Below, in pieces: positions 19,841 to 31,062 of a stretch of 64,000 bases of DNA. This DNA is from Chryseobacterium sp. 39-10 (GTDB lineage Bacteria > Bacteroidota > Bacteroidia > Flavobacteriales > Weeksellaceae). Position 1 is the first letter of the stretch, and each line of letters begins with the position of its first letter. The notes beneath the pieces are model-generated. The model was given only the letters and a program-made list of their open reading frames with translations, was not told where the DNA came from and did no database searches. Where the stretch lies: contig MKTK01000006.1 in assembly GCA_001898255.1 (NCBI GenBank), forward strand, positions 89,197 to 153,196, in the 5' to 3' direction. A program made the position numbers and the translations under genes.

Positions 19841-20869
19841 TTATCTTCTAAAACCACCGCCACCACCAGATCGTGTGCCAGAAGAACTGCTATTGAAACC
19901 GCCTCCTGAACTACCTGATCGGAAACCACCATCTCCACCAGATCTAAAACCACCATTATTACCGCCAGAACGGAAGCCATCATTACTTCTTGGCTGGTCA
20001 TAACGTGGAGTATTATTTCGCGGAGTCATATTACCCTGTTGAAAATTTCTCATTCTGGGCTGCGATTGATATTGATCGTTGGCCGAATTGGGAGCAGTAT
20101 TTCTAAAGCCGGAATTTGAATTTCTAAATCCAGCATTTGAATCTCTAAATCCTGAATTATTATTGTTGCTATCTCTAAAGCCAGAATTATAGCTGTTGTT
20201 TGACCTAAAACCGGAACTGCTACCACTTCTTGATCCGCTTGAAAAACCACCATCTGCACCGCTTCGTTTATAACTAAAGCCACCGTTATAGCTGTTGTAG
20301 CCATATCCGTACCCATTTCCATAATAGCCATAACCGTTTCCGTAATACATGTAAGGATGATAATGACCATAATACAAACCATATCCATACCAAGGATTCC
20401 ATGGATTGTAATAACCGTACCATGGATTATAGCCATAACCCCAAGGATTATAATAACCTCCATAACCCCATGGAGAACCCCAACCGAAACTCATGCCGAA
20501 ACCAAATCCGGAATAGTAGCCGAAAGGCGAATATCCCCAATTGTCGGTGTAATAAGTATCTGTGCCGGTGTAGTTGCCCCAGTCAGAACCTTGAGCATCT
20601 TGCCAACGCTGGTTTCTGTTGTCTGAATTCAGGTACTTGTTCTGATTGTCATTATACTGATAGTCATAATAATCTCCCACCTGGTTTCCGCTATTCATGA
20701 CGGATCCTACTGGCAGCGTATCTCTGTTGGGGTCATAATAAACCCCATCAGTTTCACTGTAACCACCGGTCTGAACAATACATGAAGTAAGAAGCATACC
20801 ACCAGAAATGGCTAAAACTGCTTTTGAAACAAATGTTTCAAAGATATTTTTATTAGTAATTTTTTTCAT
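19841..20869 (-). CDS. Gly/Tyr/Asn-rich low-complexity putative lipoprotein
   Basis: MKKITNKNIFETFVSKAVLAISGGMLLTSCIVQTGGY (lipobox-like LLTSC) followed by YG/NPW-rich and GFR(D/N)SN-rich repeats. Start ATG at 20869 preferred. Confidence 0.75.
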   Translation of the reverse strand: MKKITNKNIFETFVSKAVLAISGGMLLTSCIVQTGGYSETDGVYYDPNRDTLPVGSVMNSGNQVGDYYDYQYNDNQNKYLNSDNRNQRWQDAQGSDWGNYTGTDTYYTDNWGYSPFGYYSGFGFGMSFGWGSPWGYGGYYNPWGYGYNPWYGYYNPWNPWYGYGLYYGHYHPYMYYGNGYGYYGNGYGYGYNSYNGGFSYKRSGADGGFSSGSRSGSSSGFRSNNSYNSGFRDSNNNNSGFRDSNAGFRNSNSGFRNTAPNSANDQYQSQPRMRNFQQGNMTPRNNTPRYDQPRSNDGFRSGGNNGGFRSGGDGGFRSGSSGGGFNSSSSGTRSGGGGGFRR

Positions 20870-21013
20870 GATAAGGCGAAAAGTTTTAAATTGAATTATA
20901 TTTGCACTTTGTACCAAAACTATACCAATTTTTCGGTAAAATTGAAGAACAAAACTACAAATTTAAGTTTAGATAAAAGGATAACATAATAGTTAAATTA
21001 AAGTCTTAAAATA

Positions 21014-22489
21014 ATGGCAAAATTAACTTCGAGAGCAGAAGATTACAGCAAATGGTATAACGAGTTAGTCGTGAAAGCAGATCTGGCAGAAAATTCCGGT
21101 GTGCGGGGCTGCATGGTCATCAAACCTTATGGTTACGCGATATGGGAAAAAATGCGCGATCAGATGGATAAAAGGTTTAAAGAAACTGGCCACGAAAACG
21201 CCTATTTCCCCATTTTCATCCCCAAAAGTTATTTTGAAGCCGAGGAACAAAACGCAGAAGGTTTCGCAAAAGAATGTGCCGTGGTAACCCACTATCGTTT
21301 AAAGGCAGATCCCGAAAACCCCAAGAAACTTATTGTTGATCCCGAAGCAAAACTGGAAGAAGAACTCATTGTTCGGCCCACATCAGAAGCCATTATTTGG
21401 AGTACTTACAAAAATTGGATTCAGTCGTACCGAGATTTACCAATCCTCATTAATCAATGGGCCAATGTGGTGCGATGGGAAATGCGTACCCGACTTTTTC
21501 TGAGAACCGCTGAGTTCCTTTGGCAAGAAGGTCACACTGCGCATGCTACCCGACAGGAAGCCATCGATGAAACCGAACAAATGCTAGAAGTATATGCTGA
21601 TTTCGCAGAAAATTTTATGGCCATCCCGGTTATTAAAGGAATTAAAACCGCATCCGAAAGGTTCGCCGGTGCCGATGAAACTTACTGTATAGAAGCATTG
21701 ATGCAGGATGGGAAAGCGTTGCAGGCAGGAACTTCTCATTTCTTAGGACAAAATTTCGCCAAAGCTTTCGACGTAAAATTTACCAATAAAGAAGGAAAAA
21801 GCGAATATGCGTGGGCCACTTCATGGGGAACCTCTACCCGACTTATGGGTGCACTCATCATGACGCATTCCGATGATTTGGGCTTGGTGCTGCCGCCTAC
21901 ATTAGCACCTATTCAGGTGGTAATTGTGCCTATTTTTAAAGGTGAAGAACAACTTAAACAAATTGATGAAGTTGCATTCAAAATTCAGAAACAATTGCGT
22001 GCTAAAGGAATATCTGTAAAATACGATAATAACGAACAAAACAAACCCGGATGGAAATTTGCCGAGTATGAATTAAAAGGAGTGCCTGTAAGAATTGCGA
22101 TAGGAGCACGTGATTTAGAAAACAAAACCGTAGAAGTTGCGCGTCGTGATACACTGACCAAAGAAACACATCCACTTGAGTATATCGACATTTATGTTGA
22201 AGAATTACTACAAACCATTCAAAAAGACATTTACAACAAAGCATTGAGCTATCGTGAGTCTCACATCACAAAAGTTGATTCCTACGACGAGTTCAAGAAA
22301 GTTTTGGAAGAAAAAGGCGGGTTTATCTCCGCACACTGGGACGGAACGCCCGAAGAGGAAGAGCAGATTAAAAATGAAACCAAAGCAACCATCCGGTGCA
22401 TACCGCTCAATAATCCTTTAGAAGATGGCGTTTCACTTATTTCGGGAAAGGCGTCAAAACAGCGTGTGATTTTCGCTAAATCATACTAA
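21014..22489 (+). CDS. proS: proline--tRNA ligase
   Basis: 491 aa; [60 protein letters not shown]; class II aaRS motifs, archaeal/eukaryotic-type ProRS. Confidence 0.98.
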   Translation: MAKLTSRAEDYSKWYNELVVKADLAENSGVRGCMVIKPYGYAIWEKMRDQMDKRFKETGHENAYFPIFIPKSYFEAEEQNAEGFAKECAVVTHYRLKADPENPKKLIVDPEAKLEEELIVRPTSEAIIWSTYKNWIQSYRDLPILINQWANVVRWEMRTRLFLRTAEFLWQEGHTAHATRQEAIDETEQMLEVYADFAENFMAIPVIKGIKTASERFAGADETYCIEALMQDGKALQAGTSHFLGQNFAKAFDVKFTNKEGKSEYAWATSWGTSTRLMGALIMTHSDDLGLVLPPTLAPIQVVIVPIFKGEEQLKQIDEVAFKIQKQLRAKGISVKYDNNEQNKPGWKFAEYELKGVPVRIAIGARDLENKTVEVARRDTLTKETHPLEYIDIYVEELLQTIQKDIYNKALSYRESHITKVDSYDEFKKVLEEKGGFISAHWDGTPEEEEQIKNETKATIRCIPLNNPLEDGVSLISGKASKQRVIFAKSY

Positions 22490-22552
22490 ATAAACGAAAT
22501 TTTTGGCGAGCGTTTATGTGTTAATATTATATTAAAATGAATTAATTTTCAG

Positions 22553-22580
22553 TTGTTTGGATTGAATTTTGCTATATTTG
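22553..22580 (+). promoter_or_regulatory. putative Bacteroidota sigma-A promoter (TTG-N17-TATATTTG)
   Basis: ttg at 22553-22555 and TATATTTG at 22573-22580 upstream of the DUF937/OmpA gene. Confidence 0.45.
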
Positions 22581-22609
22581 GTTTAGTTAAATCTTAAAAA
22601 TAAACTATT

Positions 22610-23923
22610 ATGTCATTAAACATTATTGATCTGATCAAAGGGCAATTGGGTCCTGCATTAGTTTCACAGGCCGCTACTCACCTCGGTGAAAGCGAATCTG
22701 GAATTTCCAAAGCAATCAGTGGACTTTTGCCAGCGGTTGTGGGTGGTTTAGCAAACAACGCAAATAATCCAACCGTTTTGGATGCCATTTCAGGTGCTTC
22801 AAGCAGCGGACTGCTGTCTAACCTACTTGGAGGAAGCTCAAACAACACACTGGTCACAACAGTGATTAACGCTCTGTTCGGGGACAAACTTAACGGTCTT
22901 TTGGCAGGAGTGGCTAAATTTGCTGGCGTAAATGAATCAACTTCAAGTTCATTGTTAAATTTGGTGACAGGTGCTACATTAGGTACTGTAGGGAAATATG
23001 CTGCTGACAATAACTTAGGCGCATCAGGAATCAGCTCTCTATTGGGCGACCAAAAAGGCGTACTTTCGACATTACTTCCTGCAGGTCTTTCTTTGGCTTC
23101 TTTAGGTTTGGATTTTGATAACTGGTTCGGAAAAACAAAAGAAACAGTTTCTTCAGTTGCCTCTACTGCTAAAGATAATTTTGCAGAAGACGTAGCAGTA
23201 GCAAAAGAAAAAATTCACGTTGCCAAAGCTGAAATTAAAGAAGATTATAATAATAACAATGGTGGTGGATCAATCTGGAAATGGTTGCTTCCTCTTATCC
23301 TTCTTGCCCTTGCTGCATGGTTCTTGTGGAAGCAGTGCAATAAACCGGCAGAAGACAATACAAATGTGGCAGATTCCACACAAATTGTTAAAGATACAGC
23401 TGCTGTAGCTGCAACCACAGACTCTGGAGCTGTGGCAACCACCGCAAAAACAGATTCAGATATAGATCTTAATGGTGCAAAACTGAAAGGTTATGTGGGC
23501 GGAATGGAAGATAAAATGATCAACTTCCTGAAAACAGACGGATACAAAAATGCAGCTGATGATGCGGCGCTTAAAAACACTTGGTACGATTTTGATAAGG
23601 TAAACTTCAAAATGGGATCATCCAACGAGCTGGAAACAGGGTCTCAAACACAGTTGGATAACTTGGTTGCTATTCTTAAAGCGTTCCCTGATGCAAAAAT
23701 AAAAATTGGTGGTTACACTGACAAAACAGGTAATGAAGACGCCAATGTAAAACTTTCTCAAGCAAGAGCAGATTTCATTAAAGCAGCTTTAGGTAAAGCA
23801 GGTGTGGGAGCTCAGGTTCTTGGTGCTGAGGGGTATGGAAGTAAATTTGCAACCGTAGCAGCTTCTGCATCTGATGCAGAGAGAGCAATAGACAGAAAAA
23901 TGTCTGTAAGATTTGCAAAATAG
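22610..23923 (+). CDS. DUF937 and OmpA-like domain protein
   Basis: N-terminal DUF937-like Gly/Ser/Leu repeat region, TM helix SIWKWLLPLILLALAAWFLWK, C-terminal OmpA domain KIKIGGYTDKTGNEDANVKLSQARADFIKAAL. Confidence 0.9.
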   Translation: MSLNIIDLIKGQLGPALVSQAATHLGESESGISKAISGLLPAVVGGLANNANNPTVLDAISGASSSGLLSNLLGGSSNNTLVTTVINALFGDKLNGLLAGVAKFAGVNESTSSSLLNLVTGATLGTVGKYAADNNLGASGISSLLGDQKGVLSTLLPAGLSLASLGLDFDNWFGKTKETVSSVASTAKDNFAEDVAVAKEKIHVAKAEIKEDYNNNNGGGSIWKWLLPLILLALAAWFLWKQCNKPAEDNTNVADSTQIVKDTAAVAATTDSGAVATTAKTDSDIDLNGAKLKGYVGGMEDKMINFLKTDGYKNAADDAALKNTWYDFDKVNFKMGSSNELETGSQTQLDNLVAILKAFPDAKIKIGGYTDKTGNEDANVKLSQARADFIKAALGKAGVGAQVLGAEGYGSKFATVAASASDAERAIDRKMSVRFAK

Positions 23924-23948
23924 TAATTCATCAATTGAATAGATACAG

Positions 23949-23977
23949 AATCCCGGCCAATGGTCGGGATTTTTTTT
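23949..23977 (+). terminator. Rho-independent-like terminator
   Basis: AATCCCGGCC-AAT-GGTCGGGATT followed by a T run. Confidence 0.85.
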
Positions 23978-24041
23978 GTTTTCTTTGGGAGAAACATTTT
24001 ATTTTTATACTTTTGTTAGATTATTCTAACAAATTAAAATA

Positions 24042-25382
24042 TTGACATCAAACTTATTTAAACGCGGCTGGAAAAAAGAAAGAAGTTCCAACTCACTACC
24101 CGAAGTATTTGCCAGCATTCACGTACCTCAAAATGCAGGTTTCTGGCGAAAGCTGATGGCATTTGTTGGTCCTGGTTTAATGATTGCCGTGGGATATATG
24201 GATCCCGGAAACTGGGCAACCGACATTGCGGGAGGAGCACAATTTGGTTACACCTTACTTTCCGTAATTCTAATATCGAATATTTTTGCAATGATTCTGC
24301 AGCATTTATCGCTAAAACTCGGTGTTGTTGCTGAGCGCGATTTGGCGCAGGCCTGCCGAGATCATTTCCCACCTGTTACCAATTTCATCTTATGGATTTT
24401 TTGCGAAATCGCTATTGCAGCATGCGATTTGGCAGAAGTAATAGGTTCTGCAATTGCACTTAATCTTTTGTTCGGCATCCCATTAACATGGGGAGTAGTC
24501 ATTACGGTCATTGACGTGTTCGTCATCCTTTTTCTTCAGGCAAAGGGATTCCGAATTCTTGAAAGTATTGTCGGGGGTTTAATTTTTGTAATCTTAGGTT
24601 GCTTTGGCTATGAAATTATCCTGAGCAAACCAGAACTTTTTCCTATTTTGGAAGGGCTCGTTCCACAAAAGGAAGTGGTTACCAACCCTTCAATGCTTTA
24701 TATTGCAATTGGTATTTTGGGAGCCACAGTGATGCCTCATAATTTATATCTGCACAGCAGCATCGTACAAACAAGAAATTACCCGCGCACCGATCCCGGA
24801 AAAAAAGAAGCCATCAAATTTGCAACGATCGATAGCACGATGTCTCTCTTCCTTGCCTTTTTCATCAATGCAGCGATTCTGATCGTTGCAGCGTCTACCT
24901 TCCATACGACAGGAAACCACGACATTGCCGACATTCATGATGCCTACAAAATGCTTGCTCCCATCTTGGGAACCACCTTTGCCAGTATCTTTTTTGCCAT
25001 TGCGCTACTGGCATCTGGCCAAAACTCGACACTTACAGGAACGCTGGCCGGACAAATTGTGATGGAAGGTTTTCTTAACATTCGACTTAAACCTTGGCTG
25101 CGCAGGTTAATTACGCGATTAATCGCCGTTATTCCCGCATTAATTGTGACCATTCTTTATGGAGAGAAAGGTACGACAGAATTGCTGGTTCTAAGCCAGG
25201 TAATCCTGTCGATGCAGCTCAGTTTTGCTGTGGTTCCGTTAATTATGTTCACTAATTCAAAATCCAAAATGGGGAAATTCGTCAATCGTCCCTGGCTCAA
25301 AATATTGTCGGTTATTATTGCTGCCATCATCATTGTACTGAATGTGGTGCTGCTGTATCAAGAATTTTCAAAGCATTCCTAA
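24042..25382 (+). CDS. Nramp family divalent metal transporter (MntH-like)
   Basis: 446 aa; GPGLMIAVGYMDPGNWATDIAGGAQFGYTLL and GATVMPHNLYLHSSIVQTR are Nramp signatures (DPGN, MPH). Apparent TTG start. Confidence 0.95.
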   Translation: MTSNLFKRGWKKERSSNSLPEVFASIHVPQNAGFWRKLMAFVGPGLMIAVGYMDPGNWATDIAGGAQFGYTLLSVILISNIFAMILQHLSLKLGVVAERDLAQACRDHFPPVTNFILWIFCEIAIAACDLAEVIGSAIALNLLFGIPLTWGVVITVIDVFVILFLQAKGFRILESIVGGLIFVILGCFGYEIILSKPELFPILEGLVPQKEVVTNPSMLYIAIGILGATVMPHNLYLHSSIVQTRNYPRTDPGKKEAIKFATIDSTMSLFLAFFINAAILIVAASTFHTTGNHDIADIHDAYKMLAPILGTTFASIFFAIALLASGQNSTLTGTLAGQIVMEGFLNIRLKPWLRRLITRLIAVIPALIVTILYGEKGTTELLVLSQVILSMQLSFAVVPLIMFTNSKSKMGKFVNRPWLKILSVIIAAIIIVLNVVLLYQEFSKHS

Positions 25383-25455
25383 TAACTGCCGAAATGTCCT
25401 GAAAACCGCCTTTGGCAACATCTTTGTCAAATAGTGGTTATAAAAATGTAATATT

Positions 25456-25995
25456 ATGTCAGAAAATAAAGATTTACACGAAGAAAATCTGAATCCCGAG
25501 TCAGAAAGTAACCACGAGCAATCCGCAGAAACTCCGGAAAATGTGACAGCACAGCCAACTGCGGAGGAACTTTTGGCAGTCGAAAAAGACCGATATATCC
25601 GTTTGTTCGCTGAGTTTGAAAACTATAAAAAAAGAACATCAAAAGAAAAGTTAGAATTCTTCCAGTATGCCAATCAGGATTTGATGATTTCGATGGTGGA
25701 TGTCTTGGATGATTTTGAACGGGCTCTCAAGGAAATAAGCAAATCCGGAAATGAAGGAGATTTGCGTGGTGTTGAGCTGATCTATCAAAAATTCAAAAAT
25801 AAACTCAGTGAAAAAGGGCTCAAGAAAATAGAAGTAAATCCCGGAGACGCTTTCAATGTTGATGTTCATGAAGCTGTAACGCAGATTCCTTCTCCTACTG
25901 AAGATTTGAAAGGTAAAATTGTCGATGTTATCGAAACCGGATATACACTTAATGACAAAGTAATCCGTTTTGCAAAAGTGGTAATCGGAAACTAA
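25456..25995 (+). CDS. grpE: nucleotide exchange factor GrpE
   Basis: RYIRLFAEFENYKKRTSKEKLEFFQYANQDLMISMVDVLDDFERAL...VDVIETGYTLNDKVIRFAKVVIGN; adjacent to dnaJ. Confidence 0.97.
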   Translation: MSENKDLHEENLNPESESNHEQSAETPENVTAQPTAEELLAVEKDRYIRLFAEFENYKKRTSKEKLEFFQYANQDLMISMVDVLDDFERALKEISKSGNEGDLRGVELIYQKFKNKLSEKGLKKIEVNPGDAFNVDVHEAVTQIPSPTEDLKGKIVDVIETGYTLNDKVIRFAKVVIGN

Positions 25996-26044
25996 TTCAC
26001 AATACTGAGGAGTAATTTCGTGCTCCAAATTCTTTTAAGATATT

Positions 26045-27163
26045 ATGACGAAACGTGACTATTACGAGGTTCTGGAGATTTCCAAAACCTCGTCGGGTGA
26101 AGAAATAAAAAAGGCGTACAGAAAAATGGCGCTCAAGTACCACCCTGATAAAAACCCTGGAGACAATGCTGCAGAGGAAAAATTCAAAGAAGCTGCTGAA
26201 GCATATGAAGTGTTAAGCGACGACAATAAACGCGCAAGATACGACCAGTTTGGCCACGCCGGTCTCAACGGTAATGGTGGATTTGGTGGTGGTGCCGGCG
26301 GAATGAACATGGAAGATATTTTCGCACAGTTTGGGAATATTTTCGGAGGGCATTTTGGGGGCGGCTTTGGTGGTTTTGGGGGTGGACAAACCCAGCAACT
26401 TCGCGGGAGCAATCTTCGGGTAAGAATTAAACTTAACCTTGAGGAGATGGTAAATGGTACGCAAAAGACCATCAAGGTGAAGAAAATGAAAATTGCTGCA
26501 GGTGTTACCTCAAAAACCTGCCCAACTTGTAATGGAAGTGGAATGCAGGTAAAAGTGATGAACACCATGTTTGGACAAATGCAAACCCAAACGCAGTGTG
26601 GCACTTGCCACGGAATAGGTAAAATAGCCGACAAAATTCCATCTGGTGCTAATGCGCAGGGATTGGTGAAAGAAGATGAAGAGGTAACAATCAATATTCC
26701 CGCAGGAGCACGAGATGGCATCCAGCTTAATGTGCGAGGAAAAGGTAACGATGCACCTTTTGGAGGAAATCCCGGTGATTTACTCGTCGTGGTAGAGGAA
26801 GAAGTGGATGCACATATCAAACGTGAAGGCGATAACCTTCATCAGGAGTTGTACGTTTCTTTTGCAGAAGCTGCCTTAGGAACACAAAAAGAAATACCAA
26901 CAGTAGGTGGAAAGGTGAAAATTAAGGTTGATCCCGGAACGCAATCCGGCAAAATTCTTCGACTCACAGGAAAAGGGTTACCTAGTATCGAAAGTTATGG
27001 AAAAGGAGACATGTTTATCCACATCAACGTGTGGACTCCTCAAAAATTATCCGCTGAGCAACGAGAATTTTTTGAAAATCAAATGAAGAACGGTGAAATG
27101 GTAGCAGAACCTTCCGGCAAAGAAAAAACATTTTTCGACAAGGTGAGAGATCTTTTTAATTGA
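26045..27163 (+). CDS. dnaJ: molecular chaperone DnaJ
   Basis: J domain with HPD ([11 protein letters not shown]), G/F region, CPTCNGSG zinc repeats. Confidence 0.97.
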   Translation: MTKRDYYEVLEISKTSSGEEIKKAYRKMALKYHPDKNPGDNAAEEKFKEAAEAYEVLSDDNKRARYDQFGHAGLNGNGGFGGGAGGMNMEDIFAQFGNIFGGHFGGGFGGFGGGQTQQLRGSNLRVRIKLNLEEMVNGTQKTIKVKKMKIAAGVTSKTCPTCNGSGMQVKVMNTMFGQMQTQTQCGTCHGIGKIADKIPSGANAQGLVKEDEEVTINIPAGARDGIQLNVRGKGNDAPFGGNPGDLLVVVEEEVDAHIKREGDNLHQELYVSFAEAALGTQKEIPTVGGKVKIKVDPGTQSGKILRLTGKGLPSIESYGKGDMFIHINVWTPQKLSAEQREFFENQMKNGEMVAEPSGKEKTFFDKVRDLFN

Positions 27164-27187
27164 ATAGCAAACCTTTTCATGACACAG

Positions 27188-27215
27188 GGAGCTTCTTAAT
27201 AGAAGCTCCTTTTTT
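27188..27215 (+). terminator. Rho-independent terminator after dnaJ
   Basis: GGAGCTTCT-TAAT-AGAAGCTCC followed by T6. Confidence 0.9.
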
Positions 27216-27294
27216 AATGGCTCATCATTAAAGAACAACATAACAACCTCAGACTTACATATTGCAGCAAGCTTCTGGATAAGTAATTACAAAA

Positions 27295-27321
27295 AAAAGC
27301 AATCTTATCCAGATTGCTTTT
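27295..27321 (-). terminator. terminator of DedA gene
   Basis: AAAAGCAATCT-TATCC-AGATTGCTTTT. Confidence 0.85.
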
Positions 27322-27342
27322 CCATTAAAATATCATTGAAAA

Positions 27343-28026
27343 TTATTCTTCAGTAGTAGGTTCATCTTTCTTTTTTCCGAAGAAAAACTTTATCACAATA
27401 GGAACTGTAGTGATCAAAACAATGATGATGATGATCATTTCTAAGTGAGATTTCAGCTCGATGCCGAACTGGTTGCGGAAAAGTGTATCAAGATAATGAC
27501 CCGCAAAAATAAGTGAAAAAGACCACAAAAATGCACCGATCACATTATCGATAAGAAAACGACCTTTATCCATCTTTACAATTCCCGCAACAATGGGCGT
27601 AAATGTTCTTACGACAGGTAAAAATCTTGCCATAATAACGGCGAGTGCACCATGATCCTCGAAAAAATCGTGGGCTTGAAAAAGGTATTTCTTCTTAAAT
27701 AGAAAAGAATCTTCACGTTTGTAAAGTGCCGGCCCCGCCTTTCGACCAAACCAATACCCTACTTCGTTGCCAATAACAGCTGCGATGGAAACGCAAGTTG
27801 CAAGAATGGTGGTGTCCAGGAGCTCACTTCCTGTAGATCCGAAAGTTTCGGTCATCAGCTCTACGGCATAAATTCCAGAAACGAACAGCAAACTGTCGCC
27901 AGGAAGGAAAAAACCAACGAACAAGCCGGTTTCTGCAAAAACAATAAATAAAATGAGCCAAAAACCGCCCATCTTAATGTAAAATTCAGGATTCAACAAA
28001 TCCTTCCAGCTTTCGAAATGTTCCAT
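27343..28026 (-). CDS. DedA family membrane protein
   Basis: ETGLFVGFFLPGDSLLFVSG, GNEVGYWFGRKAGPALY, FFEDHGALAVIMARFLPVVRTFTPIVAGIVKMD. Confidence 0.95.
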   Translation of the reverse strand: MEHFESWKDLLNPEFYIKMGGFWLILFIVFAETGLFVGFFLPGDSLLFVSGIYAVELMTETFGSTGSELLDTTILATCVSIAAVIGNEVGYWFGRKAGPALYKREDSFLFKKKYLFQAHDFFEDHGALAVIMARFLPVVRTFTPIVAGIVKMDKGRFLIDNVIGAFLWSFSLIFAGHYLDTLFRNQFGIELKSHLEMIIIIIVLITTVPIVIKFFFGKKKDEPTTEE

Positions 28027-28117
28027 ATCTGCAAAGATAATAAAACCCGACGCTTACAAAAATAAGTAATCGTTAAATTTTATTAAAATGTTTATCTACA
28101 GTGGTTTTTCAGAAAAA

Positions 28118-29230
28118 TCAAAGATCGAAATCGTCCTCAGAAACTGCCGTTCCATCAGCCATGAGAAACGCTTTTAGAAATGGGGTCAAATTGCCATTCA
28201 TTACGCCCTCAACATCCGATGTTTCGTAGCCGGAACGTACATCTTTCACCAATTTATAAGGATGCATTACATAATTTCGGATTTGGCTTCCCCACTCTAT
28301 TTTCATTTTACCGGCCTCAATTTCGTTGCGTGCTTTCATTCGTTCTTCCAGCTCCATTTCATAGAGTCTGGAGCGAAGAAGCTGCATCGCTTTTTCTTTG
28401 TTCTGAAGCTGAGAGCGACTTTCGGAGTTTTCAATGATGATTCCTGTGGGCGCATGACGAAGTCTTACAGCAGTTTCCACCTTGTTTACATTTTGCCCGC
28501 CTGCACCACTGGAGCGCATGGTTTCGAAAGAAATATCGGCAGGATTTATATTAATTTCAATGGTATCATCCACCAAAGGATACACGTAAACCGACACAAA
28601 ACTGGTGTGTCTTTTGGCATTGGAGTCGAACGGAGAAATGCGCACCAGACGGTGAACGCCGTTTTCACCACGCAAATAGCCAAATGCGAATTCGCCCTCA
28701 ATTTCGAGTGTCACGGTTTTCACACCTGCTACATCACCTTCCTGGAAGTTCAGTTCTTTTATTTTATAGCCCTGTTTCTCTGCCCACATGGTATACATCC
28801 TCATCAGCATCGATGCCCAATCGCAACTCTCGGTTCCGCCTGCACCCGCCGTAATTTGCAGTACTGCAGACAGCTCATCACCTTCGTTGGAAAGCATATT
28901 TTTGAATTCCAAATCTTCAATTTTCTCGACCAACTGGGGAAATGCCTGATCGAGTTCTTTTTCAGAATCGGGATCTTCTTTTGCAAAATCCATCAGCACC
29001 TGAATATCTTCAAAACGAGCAAATATTTCCTCATAATCATCTACCCATTTTTTTCGCGAACGAAGTTGCTTCATAAACGCCTCGGCTTCTTTGGGATTAT
29101 CCCAAAAGTCTGGTGCCACGGTCTTTTCTTCGTCGTTGGTTATTTCGATTTTCTTTTTTTCGATCTGAAGAAATTTATACAAATCCGCAATTCTTGCCTG
29201 TACATCTTTGATCTGGTCGCTGTTTATCAT
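28118..29230 (-). CDS. prfB: peptide chain release factor 2
   Basis: GGQ motif in [26 protein letters not shown]; 370 aa in one uninterrupted frame. Confidence 0.97.
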   Translation of the reverse strand: MINSDQIKDVQARIADLYKFLQIEKKKIEITNDEEKTVAPDFWDNPKEAEAFMKQLRSRKKWVDDYEEIFARFEDIQVLMDFAKEDPDSEKELDQAFPQLVEKIEDLEFKNMLSNEGDELSAVLQITAGAGGTESCDWASMLMRMYTMWAEKQGYKIKELNFQEGDVAGVKTVTLEIEGEFAFGYLRGENGVHRLVRISPFDSNAKRHTSFVSVYVYPLVDDTIEININPADISFETMRSSGAGGQNVNKVETAVRLRHAPTGIIIENSESRSQLQNKEKAMQLLRSRLYEMELEERMKARNEIEAGKMKIEWGSQIRNYVMHPYKLVKDVRSGYETSDVEGVMNGNLTPFLKAFLMADGTAVSEDDFDL

Positions 29231-29403
29231 ATTGCAAAAATACGGATTAATGAGTTATTATTTCGAACAAAAACGTGGCGATATTTTCGTGTTAATAACG
29301 GCTAAAATTCAAGCAAATAAAAAAAGCGAACCGAAGTCCGCTTTTGCTTTATTGAATGATAAATGCTGAAAAAACATTGCGTTTTTTCTATTGGCAAATA
29401 CAA

Positions 29404-31062
29404 TTAATCGTTATAGATCTGTTTATAGTACTCATCTGCCATTCGATCAGAGTTGAATTTGGCTTTTACATCAACCATTGCATTTTGCTGAATTTTTCTC
29501 CACTTGTCAGGGTTGTCATAATAAGTAGGAATAATTTCATTTTCCAAAGCAGCATAGAGATTCTCAAGGTCAAAATTGTCCTGGTCATAAACGCTGGCAT
29601 TGTTGTAGTCGGCTTGTGGAGTTACAAAAGCATTCTCTCCATTTTTGGCAAATTCAGGAATCCAGCCATCATCCGTAGACAGATTCACTGATCCATTCAT
29701 AGCCGCCGTCATTCCTGACGTTCCGGATGCTTCTCGAGGAACACGCGGATTATTAAGCCAAAGATCGGAACCCTGTTTTAACGACTTACTGAGTGACAGT
29801 TCATATCCGGTAAGCACCGCCATATTCTTATAATACTTGCTTTCTTCCACCAACAAGTTGAAGGTTGAGATCGCAGCATAATCCATAGGATAAGGTTTCC
29901 CTGCCCAAATAATCTGTACAGGGTATTTTGGGTTGTTGAGCAGTCTTTCGAATCTCACTTTGTCGCTAAGCAGTAGGTCGGCCCTTTTATAGCCCGCAAA
30001 TCTTCTTGCCCAAACAATGGTGAAAACATTGGGATCGAAGAGGTTGCCGGTTTGGTCGGCAACGATTCTGAAGAGGCGCTTTTTAAGGTGTTTTTTACGG
30101 AAATCGAACAACATTTTATCGTCCTCATCTTTGGCGTTATACAAAGGTTTATCCGACCAGTACTTAAATTCCTGTGCATTGGTGATGGCCTTAATTTCAC
30201 ATATTCCCGGGTATTTGCTCCACATAATGCGAGAGACTTCGCCATGCAACTGAGAAACACCATTGGCCACTCTTGCCATTCTAAGTGCACACAGTGAATG
30301 ATTAAAACGGTCGTCCTGCACGCCTTCAATGGTTTTTACTTCATCAATCGTTAAACCTGAAAAGTAAGACATATCATGACACATAAAAATATTGTGCTTT
30401 TCGTTCCCTGCTTCTTCCGGCGTATGCGTTGTAAACACTAATTTTTCTTTCACTTTCGCCAAATCACCGCCATATTTTTTCAACAAATAAAAAGCTGCAG
30501 GCAAACCATGCGCTTCATTAAGATGATAGACATCTCTTTCAAAATTCATCACATCAAGCAATTTCGCCCCGCCTTTCCCTAAAAGGATGTATTGCGCAAT
30601 CTTGGTTGATTCGTTGGCATCGTACAATCTATGGCAAATGGTTTTTGAAATATGATCATTTTCCGGCACATCTGTAGAAAGCAGAAACATGGGTGCAGTA
30701 TGAAAAATTTCCGGATCCAGGTACCAAACCTTTACCCAAACAGGTGCCGAGTGAATCTCAATCTGAAACTTAATGCCCGTATCCTGTAAGAAAGAGTACA
30801 TTTTTTTGGTCCATGTTGGTTGCAATGTTTGGTCATGGTTTCTTTGCTGATCATAATAGCCGAATTTCCACAAAATTCCAATACCTACAAGATTTTGCTT
30901 TAGGTTATATGCACTTCTCATGTGCGATCCTGCAAGAAATCCGAGTCCGCCGGAATATATTTTTAAAGCTTGGTCAATGGCAAACTCCATTGAAAAATAA
31001 GCCACTTTTTTAGAATAGTCTGGGTTGATGCTGAAAGGCATCTCAAAGTTTTTAAAATCCAT
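29404..31062 (-). CDS. glgP: alpha-glucan family phosphorylase (short form)
   Basis: PEEAGNEKHNIF, FTIVWARRFAGYKRADLLLSD, VPREASGTSGMTAAMNGSVNLSTDDGW. ATG at 31062 (MDFKNF) preferred over 31086. Confidence 0.92.
   Translation of the reverse strand: MDFKNFEMPFSINPDYSKKVAYFSMEFAIDQALKIYSGGLGFLAGSHMRSAYNLKQNLVGIGILWKFGYYDQQRNHDQTLQPTWTKKMYSFLQDTGIKFQIEIHSAPVWVKVWYLDPEIFHTAPMFLLSTDVPENDHISKTICHRLYDANESTKIAQYILLGKGGAKLLDVMNFERDVYHLNEAHGLPAAFYLLKKYGGDLAKVKEKLVFTTHTPEEAGNEKHNIFMCHDMSYFSGLTIDEVKTIEGVQDDRFNHSLCALRMARVANGVSQLHGEVSRIMWSKYPGICEIKAITNAQEFKYWSDKPLYNAKDEDDKMLFDFRKKHLKKRLFRIVADQTGNLFDPNVFTIVWARRFAGYKRADLLLSDKVRFERLLNNPKYPVQIIWAGKPYPMDYAAISTFNLLVEESKYYKNMAVLTGYELSLSKSLKQGSDLWLNNPRVPREASGTSGMTAAMNGSVNLSTDDGWIPEFAKNGENAFVTPQADYNNASVYDQDNFDLENLYAALENEIIPTYYDNPDKWRKIQQNAMVDVKAKFNSDRMADEYYKQIYND

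Noticed and set aside
20050-20463. 137-aa minus-strand ORF rich in I/M/V
   Set aside because: Alternative frame inside the Gly/Tyr-rich lipoprotein gene; composition is a product of the repeat.
19960-20480. Repetitive sequence considered as a CRISPR array or tandem repeat locus
   Set aside because: Repeats are short, irregular and codon-phased, encoding GYG/NPW/GFRxSN; no spacer structure.
20838-20860. Palindrome tttgaaacaaatgtttcaaa
   Set aside because: Lies within the coding sequence for the lipoprotein signal peptide region; no reason to invoke a regulatory role.
26062-26820. 252-aa minus-strand ORF
   Set aside because: Antisense to dnaJ; Pro/Ser-rich translation comes from the Gly-rich dnaJ sequence.
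28262-29305. 347-aa plus-strand ORF
   Set aside because: Fully antisense to prfB on the minus strand; Cys/His/Phe-rich translation typical of a shadow frame.
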